Notes: generated by a model not told the origin, from the letters alone. DNA of 26,346 nt from Treponema sp. UBA4307 (GCA_002394685.1 DGUP01000068.1:1-26346); one strand, 5' to 3'; positions 14,877 to 23,546 are shown, counted from the stretch's first letter. Translations and numbers: made by a program.

Positions 14877-15269
14877 ATGAAGGGAAAGATTGCTGCGCTT
14901 TTAATATTACTTTTCTTGCTCACCACCACAGCCTGTTCAGATACAAATAAAAGTTTCATTACAGACTGCTATCTGACTCTCAGCGGAAAAATCCACATCA
15001 CCTTAAACTATCAGAAAGAGACCCAGGAATTTACTGACCTCTACAAGGTTACTGTAGGAGAAAGAGGCTATAAAAATAATGCAGGCTCCTACATTTCCGG
15101 AGAATCCATACAAGTTACTGCAGACGTAAGCGATGAAAATGACCTGATTCCCGGAACTGTTTATGAAATCTACATCAGGTCCTGGGGGCCTTATATCAGG
15201 GCAAAAGCTCTTTATAAATCCGACAGAAGCTTTACAATCATAAAAGAATCCCTGCACGTAAAACCCTAA
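14877..15269 (+). CDS. Small lipoprotein of unknown function
   Basis: The 130-residue product opens with a lipoprotein signal peptide: MKGK, a hydrophobic stretch, then LTTTAC with the lipidated cysteine at residue 20. The remainder (about 25-130) alternates short hydrophobic strands and looks like an all-beta domain. AGGA lies seven bases before the ATG. The next plus-strand gene encodes a protein of the same size with the same pattern, so the two appear to be diverged duplicates. Role unknown; cell-envelope location is supported by the lipobox. Confidence 0.75.
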   Translation: MKGKIAALLILLFLLTTTACSDTNKSFITDCYLTLSGKIHITLNYQKETQEFTDLYKVTVGERGYKNNAGSYISGESIQVTADVSDENDLIPGTVYEIYIRSWGPYIRAKALYKSDRSFTIIKESLHVKP

Positions 15270-15299
15270 CTTCCCCTTTTTCAAACACAAATATTCATA

Positions 15300-15305
15300 T
15301 ATAAT
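15300..15305 (+). promoter_or_regulatory. TATAAT box immediately before the 15312 gene
   Basis: A perfect -10 hexamer ends seven bases before the ATG; the -35 is poor (TTTTCA, 16-base spacing). If used, the transcript would begin at or next to the start codon. Confidence 0.35.
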
Positions 15306-15311
15306 ATTCGT

Positions 15312-15746
15312 ATGAAGAAGAGAGTATTTATTCCACTAATTACAATTATTGTCCTTCTCCTTGCAGCTGCATTTGTATTCATACTTCGCAGCAGACAGTC
15401 GCTTATTAAAGAATGCAACATCGATGGAGAAAGAGTTAATCTTGTCCTCACAAGTCATTCCGGCAACAGGGATTTCAGTTCCATAAAGGAAGTAAACCTG
15501 AGTACAATAAGTTTTTACTCAGACAGCATGAATCATTCCCTGTCAGACGTAGGAGAACTAAGCATAAAGGAACTGGACGGTAAGCTTTACCTTACCGGTG
15601 ATTTAGGAAATCAGGAAATCCAGTTTACAGAAGGTCAGTTCTGCGAGTTGACCATTAAATGCGATGATTTGTTTCTCCTTGCAGAACTGATTTACAATGC
15701 TGACGGACACTTTACAATTCTTTCAGAAAAAATCAAAAGATTTTAA
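15312..15746 (+). CDS. Small membrane-anchored protein, paralog of the upstream lipoprotein
   Basis: The 144-residue product has an N-terminal membrane anchor (about 5-26, PLITIIVLLLAAAFVFIL) after MKKR and no lipobox, then a soluble domain likely outside the membrane. The soluble part aligns by eye with the neighbour upstream: FITDC / LIKEC after the anchor, and YEIYIRSWGPYIRAKALY / CELTIKCDDLFLLAELIY followed by SFTIIKE / HFTILSE near the end. No Shine-Dalgarno sequence is visible. Its TAA overlaps the stop codon of the convergent cimA gene by three bases. Function unknown. Confidence 0.72.
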   Translation: MKKRVFIPLITIIVLLLAAAFVFILRSRQSLIKECNIDGERVNLVLTSHSGNRDFSSIKEVNLSTISFYSDSMNHSLSDVGELSIKELDGKLYLTGDLGNQEIQFTEGQFCELTIKCDDLFLLAELIYNADGHFTILSEKIKRF

Positions 15747-17356
15747 ACCAGTCCGTGATACTTTTTTTCAATATCCTTAAGGAATTTATATTCAAAGGAA
15801 TCTACAAGGGCAAGCCAGGAAGCTTCTACAACGTCACAACTTACACCGATTGTAGTCCAGCTTTCCTGTCTGTCACTGGATTCAATAAGAACGCGTACTT
15901 TGCTGGCAGTTGCACTTTTGCTGTCCAGAACGCGTACCTTATAATCCGTTAAATGAATTTCTTCAACTTCAGGATAGAATTTTTTCAAGGCAGTTCTAAG
16001 AGCTGAGTCCAGGGCATTTACAGGACCATTACCTTCTCCTGCTGCAATTCTGATTTGTCCGTCCACATCAATCTTAAGCTGAGCATAAGAATAGAGACCT
16101 TCTTCAATTAAAGGAACTTCATCACTTGTTTTGTAATAGTGAAGATTAAAGAAAGGCCGATATTTACCAATTGCCTTGCGGACTAAAAGTTCAAAACTGC
16201 CGTCTGCACCTTCAAACTGATAACCCTGATGCTCCAGTTCCTTTACTTTCTTTATGATTTCAGAAACGATTGGAGATTCCTTTGTAATGGAAGAATTAAA
16301 TTTCTGAATCTTTTCAATTATCATACTGCGGCCGGCAACTTCACTCATGAGGAAAACTCTTTCGTTTCCAACTGACTCCGGTTCAATATGTTCGTAGGCA
16401 AAAGGATTTTTTATAACTGCATCAATGTGCATGCCAGCCTTATGGGTAAAAGCATTCTGTCCCACGTAAGGCATGCCCGGATCCATTGTAATATTTGTAA
16501 TTTCTGCAACTTTTTTACAGATTGGGGTAAGCATCTTAAGATTTTCATCTTCAATACACTTATAGCCCATCTTTAACTGCAGGTCTGCAATGATTGTAGA
16601 AAGATTTGCATTTCCAGTTCTTTCACCAAATCCCAGAAGAACCCCCTGAACGTGAGTTGCTCCGTTTTCTATTGCAATTAGACTGTTGGCAACAGCCAGA
16701 CCAGAATCATTATGTGTGTGGATTCCAATCTTTGCCTTACTGCCGTATGCATCAACTGCTGCTTTAACTCCTGCAGCGCATTCTGACGGCATGGCTCCCC
16801 CCTTTGTTTCGCAAAGACAGAGAACTGAAGCGCCCCCTTCTACAGCGGCTCCAAGGGCCTTTAAAGCATATTCCGGATTAGCCTGATAGCCTGTAAAAAA
16901 ATGTTCCGCATCAAAGATAACGTTTCTATCGTGAGATTTAAGGAATTCGCAGGTTTCCTTTATCATGGCAAGGTTTTCTTCAAGACTTACGTGAAGAATT
17001 TCAGTTGCCTGAAAATCCCAGGTTTTTCCAAAAATAACAACAGTTTTAGTTTCTGCAGAAAGAAGAGAATGGAGCTGATTGTCTTCTGAACAGGTAATTC
17101 CCTTTCTTCTTGTTGAACCAAAAGCAACAATCTCTGAATGTTTAAGTTTTAATTCCCTGGCCTTCTGAAAAAATTCCATATCTTTCGGATTAGAACCAGG
17201 ATTACCGGCTTCAATGTACTTTACCCCAAGTTCATCCAGGGCTTCTACAATGTGGATTTTATCCTGTACTGAATAACTGATACCTTCACCCTGGGAACCA
17301 TCCCTTAAAGTAGAATCCAGACAGTCAATGCTTACTACATTTTTTGAAAGAGCCAT
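15743..17356 (-). CDS. cimA: (R)-Citramalate synthase
   Basis: It condenses pyruvate with acetyl-CoA to citramalate, the first step of threonine-independent isoleucine synthesis. The 537-residue product has the DRE-TIM barrel of the isopropylmalate synthase group: LDSTLRDGSQGEG near the N-terminus, the GNPGSNP loop, the metal-binding HTHNDSG, GFGERTGNANL, and a C-terminal regulatory (LeuA-dimer) domain from about residue 390. Length and the GEGISYSVQDK sequence favour the CimA subfamily over 2-isopropylmalate synthase or homocitrate synthase. The ATG follows GAGG. Its 3' end overlaps the convergent small gene and no terminator is seen between them. leuB and ilvB nearby complete part of the route. 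Confidence 0.88.
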   Translation of the reverse strand: MALSKNVVSIDCLDSTLRDGSQGEGISYSVQDKIHIVEALDELGVKYIEAGNPGSNPKDMEFFQKARELKLKHSEIVAFGSTRRKGITCSEDNQLHSLLSAETKTVVIFGKTWDFQATEILHVSLEENLAMIKETCEFLKSHDRNVIFDAEHFFTGYQANPEYALKALGAAVEGGASVLCLCETKGGAMPSECAAGVKAAVDAYGSKAKIGIHTHNDSGLAVANSLIAIENGATHVQGVLLGFGERTGNANLSTIIADLQLKMGYKCIEDENLKMLTPICKKVAEITNITMDPGMPYVGQNAFTHKAGMHIDAVIKNPFAYEHIEPESVGNERVFLMSEVAGRSMIIEKIQKFNSSITKESPIVSEIIKKVKELEHQGYQFEGADGSFELLVRKAIGKYRPFFNLHYYKTSDEVPLIEEGLYSYAQLKIDVDGQIRIAAGEGNGPVNALDSALRTALKKFYPEVEEIHLTDYKVRVLDSKSATASKVRVLIESSDRQESWTTIGVSCDVVEASWLALVDSFEYKFLKDIEKKYHGLV

Positions 17357-17479
17357 TGCAAACCTCGTTTTCTTTTATCTTTAATATAAAACCAGAATAT
17401 ATAAATGGGATTATATATTAAATTCTGCTTTAATCAAATACCAAATTAATGTACAATTTACTTCAAGTGAGGATTTATT

Positions 17480-18079
17480 ATGAATATTGTATGTTTAGAC
17501 CTGGAAGGTGTTCTTGTACCGGAAATCTGGATTGCCTTCGCAGAGGCTTCTGGAATTCCAGAATTGAAAAGAACCACCCGTGATGAACCAGATTACGATA
17601 AACTTATGAAATGGAGACTGGGAATCCTTAAGGAACACGGATTAGGTCTTAAAGAAATTCAGGCAACTATTGCAAAAATAGACCCACTTCCCGGTGCCAG
17701 GGAATTTCTGGATGAACTGAGAGCCACTACTCAGGTTGTAATTATTTCAGATACATTCGAACAGTTTGCAAAACCTCTTATGGAAAAACTGGGCTGGCCT
17801 TCAATTTTCTGTAACACTCTGGAAGTTGCTGATAACGGTGAAATTACAGGATTTAAGATGAGATGCGAAAAATCAAAACTTACTACTGTAAAGGCACTTC
17901 AGTCCTGCGGATTTGAAACAATTGCATCAGGAGACAGCTTTAACGATCTGGCAATGATTCAGGCATCAAAAGCAGGTTTTCTTTTCAGAACTACTGAACA
18001 GATTAAAAAAGACTACCCTCAGTTTCCAGCATATGAAGAGTATTCAGATTTGCTGAATGCAATTAAAAAGGCACTTTAG
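17480..18079 (+). CDS. thrH: ThrH-type phosphoserine phosphatase / homoserine phosphotransferase
   Basis: A HAD-superfamily enzyme that removes phosphate from phosphoserine and, in characterised ThrH proteins, can pass it to homoserine. The 199 residues match the family length of about 205. Visible HAD motifs: nucleophile D7 with E9 (DLEGVLVPE), the SDTF serine of motif II, the CEKSK lysine region, and GDSFNDLAM of motif IV. The ThrH character comes from the short cap and the PEIWIAFAE and TRDEPDYDKLMKWR segments. AGGA precedes the ATG by about seven bases. The sirtuin gene follows after five bases. It could supply serine in the absence of a classical SerB. Confidence 0.88.
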   Translation: MNIVCLDLEGVLVPEIWIAFAEASGIPELKRTTRDEPDYDKLMKWRLGILKEHGLGLKEIQATIAKIDPLPGAREFLDELRATTQVVIISDTFEQFAKPLMEKLGWPSIFCNTLEVADNGEITGFKMRCEKSKLTTVKALQSCGFETIASGDSFNDLAMIQASKAGFLFRTTEQIKKDYPQFPAYEEYSDLLNAIKKAL

Positions 18080-18084
18080 TATTT

Positions 18085-18843
18085 ATGGCTGAAAAAGAAA
18101 ACGAACTGAAATCTAAAATTCAAAAGCTTCAGGAACTTGTTGATAAAAGCAGCAGAATTGTTTTTTTCGGAGGAGCAGGAGTTTCTACGGAAAGTGGTAT
18201 TCCTGATTTCCGCAGCAGGGACGGACTCTACAATCAAAAGTGGAAATATCCCCCGGAAGAAATAATCAGTGCACCCTTCTATTTTTCTCACACAAAAGAA
18301 TTCTATGAATTCTACAGGGAAAAACTTATTATCAGGGGAATAAAACCAAATGCCGCCCATCTAAAGCTGGCTGAATGGGAAGAAAAGGGAAAACTTCTTT
18401 CGATTGTGACCCAGAACATTGATGGCCTGCACCAGGCTGCGGGAAATAAAAATGTATGGGAACTGCATGGAAGCACTTTAAGAAACTTCTGCAGGAAATG
18501 CCAGAAACTTTACGACATTGATTTTGTAGCAGATAAAAAAAATGACTGTGAGGAAGGATATCCCCGTTGTCCTGAATGCGGCGGAATGATAAAACCGGAC
18601 GTTGTTCTTTACGGAGAAGGGCTTGATCCTCACGTAATCGAAGGAGCCTGTGCCAGTCTGGCAGCTGCAGATCTGCTCATCATTGGAGGAACATCCCTGA
18701 CAGTTTATCCTGCTGCAGGATTAATCAACTATTATCGTGGCAAGGATATTGTTCTTATTAACAGGGATCCAGGGCCGGGTGACAGTTCAGCTACACTGGT
18801 AATTCACCACAGCATTGGAGAAGTTTTAGGAGCTTTAGCGTAA
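18085..18843 (+). CDS. cobB: NAD-dependent protein deacylase (sirtuin)
   Basis: Sir2-family enzymes remove acyl groups from lysines using NAD. The 252-residue product shows, in order: GGAGVSTESGIPDFRS (NAD binding), TQNIDGLHQAAG, ELHGS with the catalytic histidine, a four-cysteine zinc site (CRKC then CPEC about 25 residues later), KPDVVLYGE, and GTSLTVYPAAGL. It starts five bases after thrH and has only a weak ribosome binding site, so it is probably translationally coupled. The pta gene downstream produces acetyl phosphate, the usual chemical acetyl donor in bacteria, which makes the neighbourhood sensible. Deacetylase versus desuccinylase activity cannot be decided. Confidence 0.9.
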   Translation: MAEKENELKSKIQKLQELVDKSSRIVFFGGAGVSTESGIPDFRSRDGLYNQKWKYPPEEIISAPFYFSHTKEFYEFYREKLIIRGIKPNAAHLKLAEWEEKGKLLSIVTQNIDGLHQAAGNKNVWELHGSTLRNFCRKCQKLYDIDFVADKKNDCEEGYPRCPECGGMIKPDVVLYGEGLDPHVIEGACASLAAADLLIIGGTSLTVYPAAGLINYYRGKDIVLINRDPGPGDSSATLVIHHSIGEVLGALA

Positions 18844-18847
18844 ACAA

Positions 18848-18876
18848 TTGAGTTTTATGCTCTAAAGTGTTATTAT
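18848..18876 (+). promoter_or_regulatory. Promoter of pta
   Basis: TTGAGT (18848-18853), 17 bases, TATTAT (18871-18876), directly after the sirtuin stop. The leader of about 55 bases contains a small inverted repeat CGTGA/TCACG around 18884-18904. pta may also be read from the thrH transcript because no terminator is seen before it. Confidence 0.6.
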
Positions 18877-18936
18877 TTTAAATCGTGATTCGTTTCATAG
18901 TCACGGAAGATTTTTAAATTTAAACGGAAAGAAATC

Positions 18937-19968
18937 ATGGACTTTGTAGAACAGATTAAACAGAAGGCAGCAAAAGCTGGCAAGACAATTGTACTTTGTG
19001 AAGGAGAAGACAAGCGCGTTGTAGAAGCAGCTTCACAGATTGTTAAGGAAGGAATTGCAAAGATTATCCTCCTTGGAACAGAAGAAGAAGCTAAAAGTGT
19101 TGCTCCTGGCACAGATTTGACAGGTATTCAGCTTGTTAATCCTGAAACAGATCCTAACGCTGAACGCTATGCAGAAATTCTTTTCAATGCACGCAAAGGC
19201 AAGTTGAACAAAAAGACTCAGCAGCCGGAATATGCTGATGTTGCTGCAGCAAAGGCTTACATTCTTAAGGACCGCACAATGTACGGTGCACTTATTCTTA
19301 AAGCTGGAGATGCAGACGGATTTGTCAGTGGAGCATGCCATTCAACAGCAAATACACTCCGTCCAGGACTTCAGATTATTAAGACAGCACCTGGAATTAA
19401 GACCGTTTCCTCAAGTTTCATTATGGTTGCTCCAGAAGGCGGTAATAAGTATGTTCCTGAAGGAATTGCACTTTTTGGTGATTGTGCAATCAATATTGAA
19501 CCAGAAGCTGATGAACTTGCAGACATTGCAGTTGCAACAGCAGAAACAGCAAAGAAGATTGCAGGTATTGAACCACGTGTTGCAATGCTCAGTTTCTCAA
19601 CAAAGGGTTCAGGAAATGATGACCGCTATTTCCAGACTGTAAAAAAGATGCAGAAGGCTACAGAACTTGCAAAAGAAGCAGCCCCAGATTTAGCATTAGA
19701 TGGAGAATTCCAGTTTGATGCAGCAATTGCTCCTGAAGTTGGAGAACTTAAGGCACCTGGTTCTAAGGTTGCAGGACACGCAAATGTATTCATCTTCCCT
19801 AACATTAATGCAGGTAACATTGGTTATAAAATTTGCCAGCGTATGGGCGGATGGATGGCAATCGGCCCAATCTGTCAGGGATTTGCAAAACCTCTTAACG
19901 ATTTAAGCCGTGGCTGTAACGTAGAGGACATTGTTGCTACAGTTGCAGTAACAGCATGTCAGGCATAA
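18937..19968 (+). CDS. pta: Phosphate acetyltransferase
   Basis: It interconverts acetyl-CoA and acetyl phosphate; with acetate kinase it yields ATP and acetate in fermenters. The 343 residues correspond to the single-domain form without the N-terminal DRTGG/BioD-like part of E. coli Pta. Landmarks: LCEGEDKRVVEAA near the start, DGFVSGACHSTANTLRPGL, SFSTKGSGND, DGEFQFDAAI, and the closing AGHANVFIFPN / AGNIGYKICQRMGG region that forms the active site. GGAAAG precedes the ATG. Codon usage is visibly biased in the manner of a highly expressed gene. ackA is not in the window. Confidence 0.95.
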   Translation: MDFVEQIKQKAAKAGKTIVLCEGEDKRVVEAASQIVKEGIAKIILLGTEEEAKSVAPGTDLTGIQLVNPETDPNAERYAEILFNARKGKLNKKTQQPEYADVAAAKAYILKDRTMYGALILKAGDADGFVSGACHSTANTLRPGLQIIKTAPGIKTVSSSFIMVAPEGGNKYVPEGIALFGDCAINIEPEADELADIAVATAETAKKIAGIEPRVAMLSFSTKGSGNDDRYFQTVKKMQKATELAKEAAPDLALDGEFQFDAAIAPEVGELKAPGSKVAGHANVFIFPNINAGNIGYKICQRMGGWMAIGPICQGFAKPLNDLSRGCNVEDIVATVAVTACQA

Positions 19969-19989
19969 TTCTTTTTTAGCAAAAACAAC

Positions 19990-20032
19990 GGCTGTCTTAG
20001 AAGTTTTTACTTCCATAAGACAGCCTTTTTTT
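19990..20032 (+). terminator. Terminator of pta, probably bidirectional
   Basis: Strong stem GGCTGTCTTA (19990-19999) / TAAGACAGCC (20016-20025), with an inner GAAG/CTTC extension, then seven T. Upstream A-rich sequence would provide a U-run on the other strand, so it can also end the convergent gene, whose stop codon lies inside the T-run. Confidence 0.93.
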
Positions 20033-21923
20033 ATTCTCCAGAAGTTTTCTGTTTTTTTGTAATTTTATTTTTATACATTTCAAAATCTGCAAGTTTAAGA
20101 ACCTGATCAATATCAAAATCACCCATTTTCACAGAAACCAGACCGCAACTGCATGTAACTTTATATTCATGAGGATTTCTTTCAGCCTCTTTTTCCAGAT
20201 AAAGATTTATATTATTGATAATTGATTCTGACTCTTTTTCATCAGAATTTAACATTACAAGACAGAACTCATCTCCTCCAGTACGGGTACAGACATTATC
20301 TTTTCTGCAGCTGTTTTTAATTGCCTGACTGATAGTAACAATCGCATTATCCCCGGCATCATGACCATATGTGTCGTTAATCTTTTTTAAGTTATCCATA
20401 TCAATGCAAATAACTGAAACATATGAGTCAGGATTCTGATTATTTTCCAGGCCACGGTTTATAAGATTTAACATTCCCCGTCTGTTCAAAAGACCTGTAA
20501 GAGGATCATGCATGGACATATCTTCCAGTCCTTTTCTCATACAGAAAGAACCAAAATTGTTTGCCAGAGTTGCAATCCATATTTTTAAGAAATCACTTTC
20601 CCCCTTAATGGATTCAGGTTCGTAGGCAATGTATCCCAAAGTTTTATCCCTTAAATAAAAAGGGGTAAAAGCAAAGAATACAGGCTTTTCTTCATTAAGA
20701 ATATCCTCCGGAACCAGATTCTTTTTATCAAAGAGAAGGCCTTCAGGGGAACTGCTTCCTTTTCCGGCAGCATACAAAATACGGTCAGGAATATGGATGT
20801 AATCATAGCCGCTGTTTTTACCATAGAAGAAATCCCGGCTGTTTTCCACATCAGGATTAACGCAGATATATATTCGATTGACCATTATTTCTGACATTGA
20901 TTTGAGAGCCCCGTGAAAAAGATCAATTGACTCTCCTGCATTAATAAAGGCATTGTTCATGGCCATAATGTCCTTATTAAAATGCTTAAAATTATAGCTG
21001 GCCTGATAGATTGCACCCACATAGTTGTGCATCACCCTGTTCCGGTTTTTAACACAACCACAGGACTCCCCTGTAATCAAAAGAGAACCTACAGTAGAAA
21101 CTGCCGGAACTTCCTTACCATTCCATAAATTTTGAATTAAATTAACAGCTTTATAACCTGCCTGAATAAAATCCAGAACAATTGTAGTAACAGTCGTATC
21201 ACACTGCTGAGCATCATCCGTTCCGTCAAACCCCGAAACCATAACCTGCTCCGGCACTCCAATTCCCATGTTTTCCAGATACTCAGTTACCATAATAGCC
21301 ATGGAATCATTTGCACAGATTATTGCATCCGGAATCTCCCTTGCAATAAACTCCTTTGCACATTCCACAGATTTTCTCCAGAATTCTCCGTATCCGATTC
21401 TCCAGTCTTCAACAGGAATATTGTTTTCCTGAAGAACTTTTTTGTAAACTGCAAGCCTTTCTTCAGACTGAATATTGCCCTTAAATCCTGAAATAAAATC
21501 CACCTTTTTTGCACCATGGAATTCAACAATATGGCGCACAACAGATTCAAAAGCAGTAGTGTCTTTAAAAACGATATTATGTTCAAAGGATTGATCCTGA
21601 CTATTTATATTTATAAAGGGAATATTGTTTTCCAGACACTTACTATGCATCAACTCAACTTCTTTCCAGTCGAGAATTTCTTCCGACAGACAAATAAGCC
21701 CCTGGATTTTTTTGTAATTGATTAAGTGAAAAATTTCAGATTCACATTTTATTATTGTAGATGATATAACCCTGTTGGAGGCCAGCCCCGGTTTTGTTTC
21801 GAGAGAGGCAAAACATAAAACGTTGATATCTTCTTTCTGGCAGCATTCTACAATTCCTGCTATAATTCTGGACTCTTTCTGCCAGTTGTAGCCGGTTACG
21901 CACACGGCTATAGTCTTTCTCAT
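20031..21923 (-). CDS. Cytosolic diguanylate cyclase with a LacI-like ligand-binding sensor
   Basis: The 630-residue protein starts with a periplasmic-binding/LacI effector fold (about 1-280: VCVTGYNWQKESRIIAGI, then PDAIICANDSMAIMVTEYLENMGIGVPEQVMVSGFDG) but has no helix-turn-helix, signal peptide or membrane segment. A middle region (about 300-460) is probably a GAF-like or coiled linker. The C-terminal GGDEF domain (about 465-625) has DPLTGLLNRRGM and an intact GGDEF at 549-553, so c-di-GMP synthesis is likely. The product-inhibition site RxxD reads RKDN (540-543) and is therefore altered. It probably converts the level of an intracellular sugar-like ligand into c-di-GMP. AAAGGA lies before the ATG. 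Confidence 0.87.
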   Translation of the reverse strand: MRKTIAVCVTGYNWQKESRIIAGIVECCQKEDINVLCFASLETKPGLASNRVISSTIIKCESEIFHLINYKKIQGLICLSEEILDWKEVELMHSKCLENNIPFININSQDQSFEHNIVFKDTTAFESVVRHIVEFHGAKKVDFISGFKGNIQSEERLAVYKKVLQENNIPVEDWRIGYGEFWRKSVECAKEFIAREIPDAIICANDSMAIMVTEYLENMGIGVPEQVMVSGFDGTDDAQQCDTTVTTIVLDFIQAGYKAVNLIQNLWNGKEVPAVSTVGSLLITGESCGCVKNRNRVMHNYVGAIYQASYNFKHFNKDIMAMNNAFINAGESIDLFHGALKSMSEIMVNRIYICVNPDVENSRDFFYGKNSGYDYIHIPDRILYAAGKGSSSPEGLLFDKKNLVPEDILNEEKPVFFAFTPFYLRDKTLGYIAYEPESIKGESDFLKIWIATLANNFGSFCMRKGLEDMSMHDPLTGLLNRRGMLNLINRGLENNQNPDSYVSVICIDMDNLKKINDTYGHDAGDNAIVTISQAIKNSCRKDNVCTRTGGDEFCLVMLNSDEKESESIINNINLYLEKEAERNPHEYKVTCSCGLVSVKMGDFDIDQVLKLADFEMYKNKITKKQKTSGE

Positions 21924-21972
21924 AAAATTAATATCCTTTAATCAAGATTTTATCAACTTTATGTAATACTTT

Positions 21973-22001
21973 ATTTTATCACAGAGAATTTCCCATGTAA
22001 A
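21973..22001 (-). promoter_or_regulatory. Promoter of the LacI-like/GGDEF gene
   Basis: Minus strand: TTTACA (22001-21996), 17 bases, TAAAAT (21978-21973), about 50 bases before the start codon. Confidence 0.55.
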
Positions 22002-22056
22002 ATCAATACTTTTATTATTTTGCCCCTTAATCATAAAAGAAAAGGATATCTGAAAG

Positions 22057-23358
22057 TTATGCTTCTGCAGTTTCCAGAGCTTTCTTTAAATCAACACTCT
22101 GCCTTGTCTGACGCACCAGACGCTGAGCCAGCATCTTGCTTAAGAAGATACCATAGTGTGGATTTTTTCTAATCAAGAGTAAAAAATCTTTTTTTGGAAT
22201 TTTAATCAGACGACATTCGCCGATACAAATTACAGTTGCAGTTCTCCTGTCATTCAACAGAAATGCCATTTCTCCAATAAAAAGATCATTTGGACTAAGT
22301 ACAGTTGTAAGCTTATTTCCAGCATAAACAGCAAACGAACCAGATACAATAAAGAAAAGGTCATTTGACTGATCCCCTTCCTTTACAACCACCTGCCTGT
22401 CCTGATACTGAAGGGTTTCAAATGTGTGCATTACACCAGGAACAGCTGAAGACTGATTCTGCAGGTTGTTTATAATGAAAGCTACTTCATTTCCTTTGTC
22501 ATTATAAATTAAATCTTTTACCAGAGTCCGGCTTACTGCAATTCCGCGACCATGAAGTTCATTTTCATCAGCCTTTTTTTCCTGAGCCTTTCTCCAGTCA
22601 AAGCCCTTTCCATCATCCTTAATGGCAAACTTTGACGTATTTTTCTGAATCATGTATGAAATACGGATCTTTCTGTCTTTATACCCAGGCTCTTTTGAAC
22701 GCTGACGAATAAGGTCAATCATATCATTGCCTTCCATGAGCCATGCAGTTTTTTCTTCATTACTAATTTCAAGATTTCCATGTTCAAGGGCATTTGTAAG
22801 AAGTTCATTAAAAGTCAGTTCAAGATTAAAACGATCATCGTTGGAAATTCGGTTTGTGCTGTAAAGATAATTAACGAGAAATTTCGTATAGAACTGCATG
22901 TCCATTGCATCGTTTCCAAAAACAAAAGTCCCGCATTCTTCACCGCTGAGTTCTTCCCACATACCTCTGTTAAAGAGGAATTTCTGATTCTGCCAGAGAA
23001 TTCTTAGGATACGAATAAAATGGCTGACAAAATCATCTACAGTCTGAATAGTTAATATGCTGGAATCCTTGAACTCCTCAACTTCATTTACCTGTTTACG
23101 ATTTTCGCAGACAGCAATAACACCGCCGTAATGGAGCCAGGTATCTTTATTGATTTCATCCAGTATTTTTTTACAGTCAATATCTTTTGAAGTAAAATCC
23201 AGAACCTTTATTTCAGGAAGTTCATAATCGATATAACGAATAATTTCATCAGTTTCTGAAATAATATCCGTATTAAAAAAAGAAGAATAAATATTGCATA
23301 CATTTTTAACAGTTGCAATAACATTTTCGTTGCTTGACGCAGTCAGAATCTTTTTCAT
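22057..23358 (-). CDS. REC-like / HATPase / cyclic nucleotide-binding fusion regulator
   Basis: A 433-residue soluble protein in three parts. Residues 1-120 resemble a response-regulator receiver; an aspartate is present in VLDFTS, but the acidic pocket at the first strand is missing, so it is probably a non-phosphorylated pseudo-receiver. Residues about 150-285 are an RsbW-like GHKL ATPase (N-box FNELLTNALEHGN, H193; G1 DDGKGF at 248-253; G2 ELHGRGIAVSR) without a histidine phosphoacceptor. Residues about 300-415 are a Crp-type nucleotide-binding barrel (VVVKEGDQSNDLFFIVSG, FIGEMAFLLNDRRTATV with the phosphate-binding arginine). There is no DNA-binding domain. Likely a cAMP- or c-di-nucleotide-tuned protein kinase or anti-sigma regulator. 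Confidence 0.82.
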   Translation of the reverse strand: MKKILTASSNENVIATVKNVCNIYSSFFNTDIISETDEIIRYIDYELPEIKVLDFTSKDIDCKKILDEINKDTWLHYGGVIAVCENRKQVNEVEEFKDSSILTIQTVDDFVSHFIRILRILWQNQKFLFNRGMWEELSGEECGTFVFGNDAMDMQFYTKFLVNYLYSTNRISNDDRFNLELTFNELLTNALEHGNLEISNEEKTAWLMEGNDMIDLIRQRSKEPGYKDRKIRISYMIQKNTSKFAIKDDGKGFDWRKAQEKKADENELHGRGIAVSRTLVKDLIYNDKGNEVAFIINNLQNQSSAVPGVMHTFETLQYQDRQVVVKEGDQSNDLFFIVSGSFAVYAGNKLTTVLSPNDLFIGEMAFLLNDRRTATVICIGECRLIKIPKKDFLLLIRKNPHYGIFLSKMLAQRLVRQTRQSVDLKKALETAEA

Positions 23359-23480
23359 ATGTCTCTCACTTTTCTAAATAATGCAGGTGTTAAAAGTTAT
23401 AAATCCTTAAAGTACCTTAAATATTATAACTCAATTTATTTAAATGACTAACATTTCTTGAATAATATGGAAGATTTTTC

Positions 23481-23523
23481 AAAAAAAAATGGCCTGAATC
23501 TGCAAAAGCAAAGTCAGGTCATT
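23481..23523 (-). terminator. Rho-independent terminator after uraA
   Basis: Arms 23488-23497 (AATGGCCTGA) and 23514-23523 (TCAGGTCATT) pair with one mismatch. The A-run 23481-23489 gives nine U on the minus strand. It lies about 25 bases past the uraA stop. Confidence 0.85.
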
Positions 23524-23546
23524 ACGAAATCATTTAATTATTTCTA

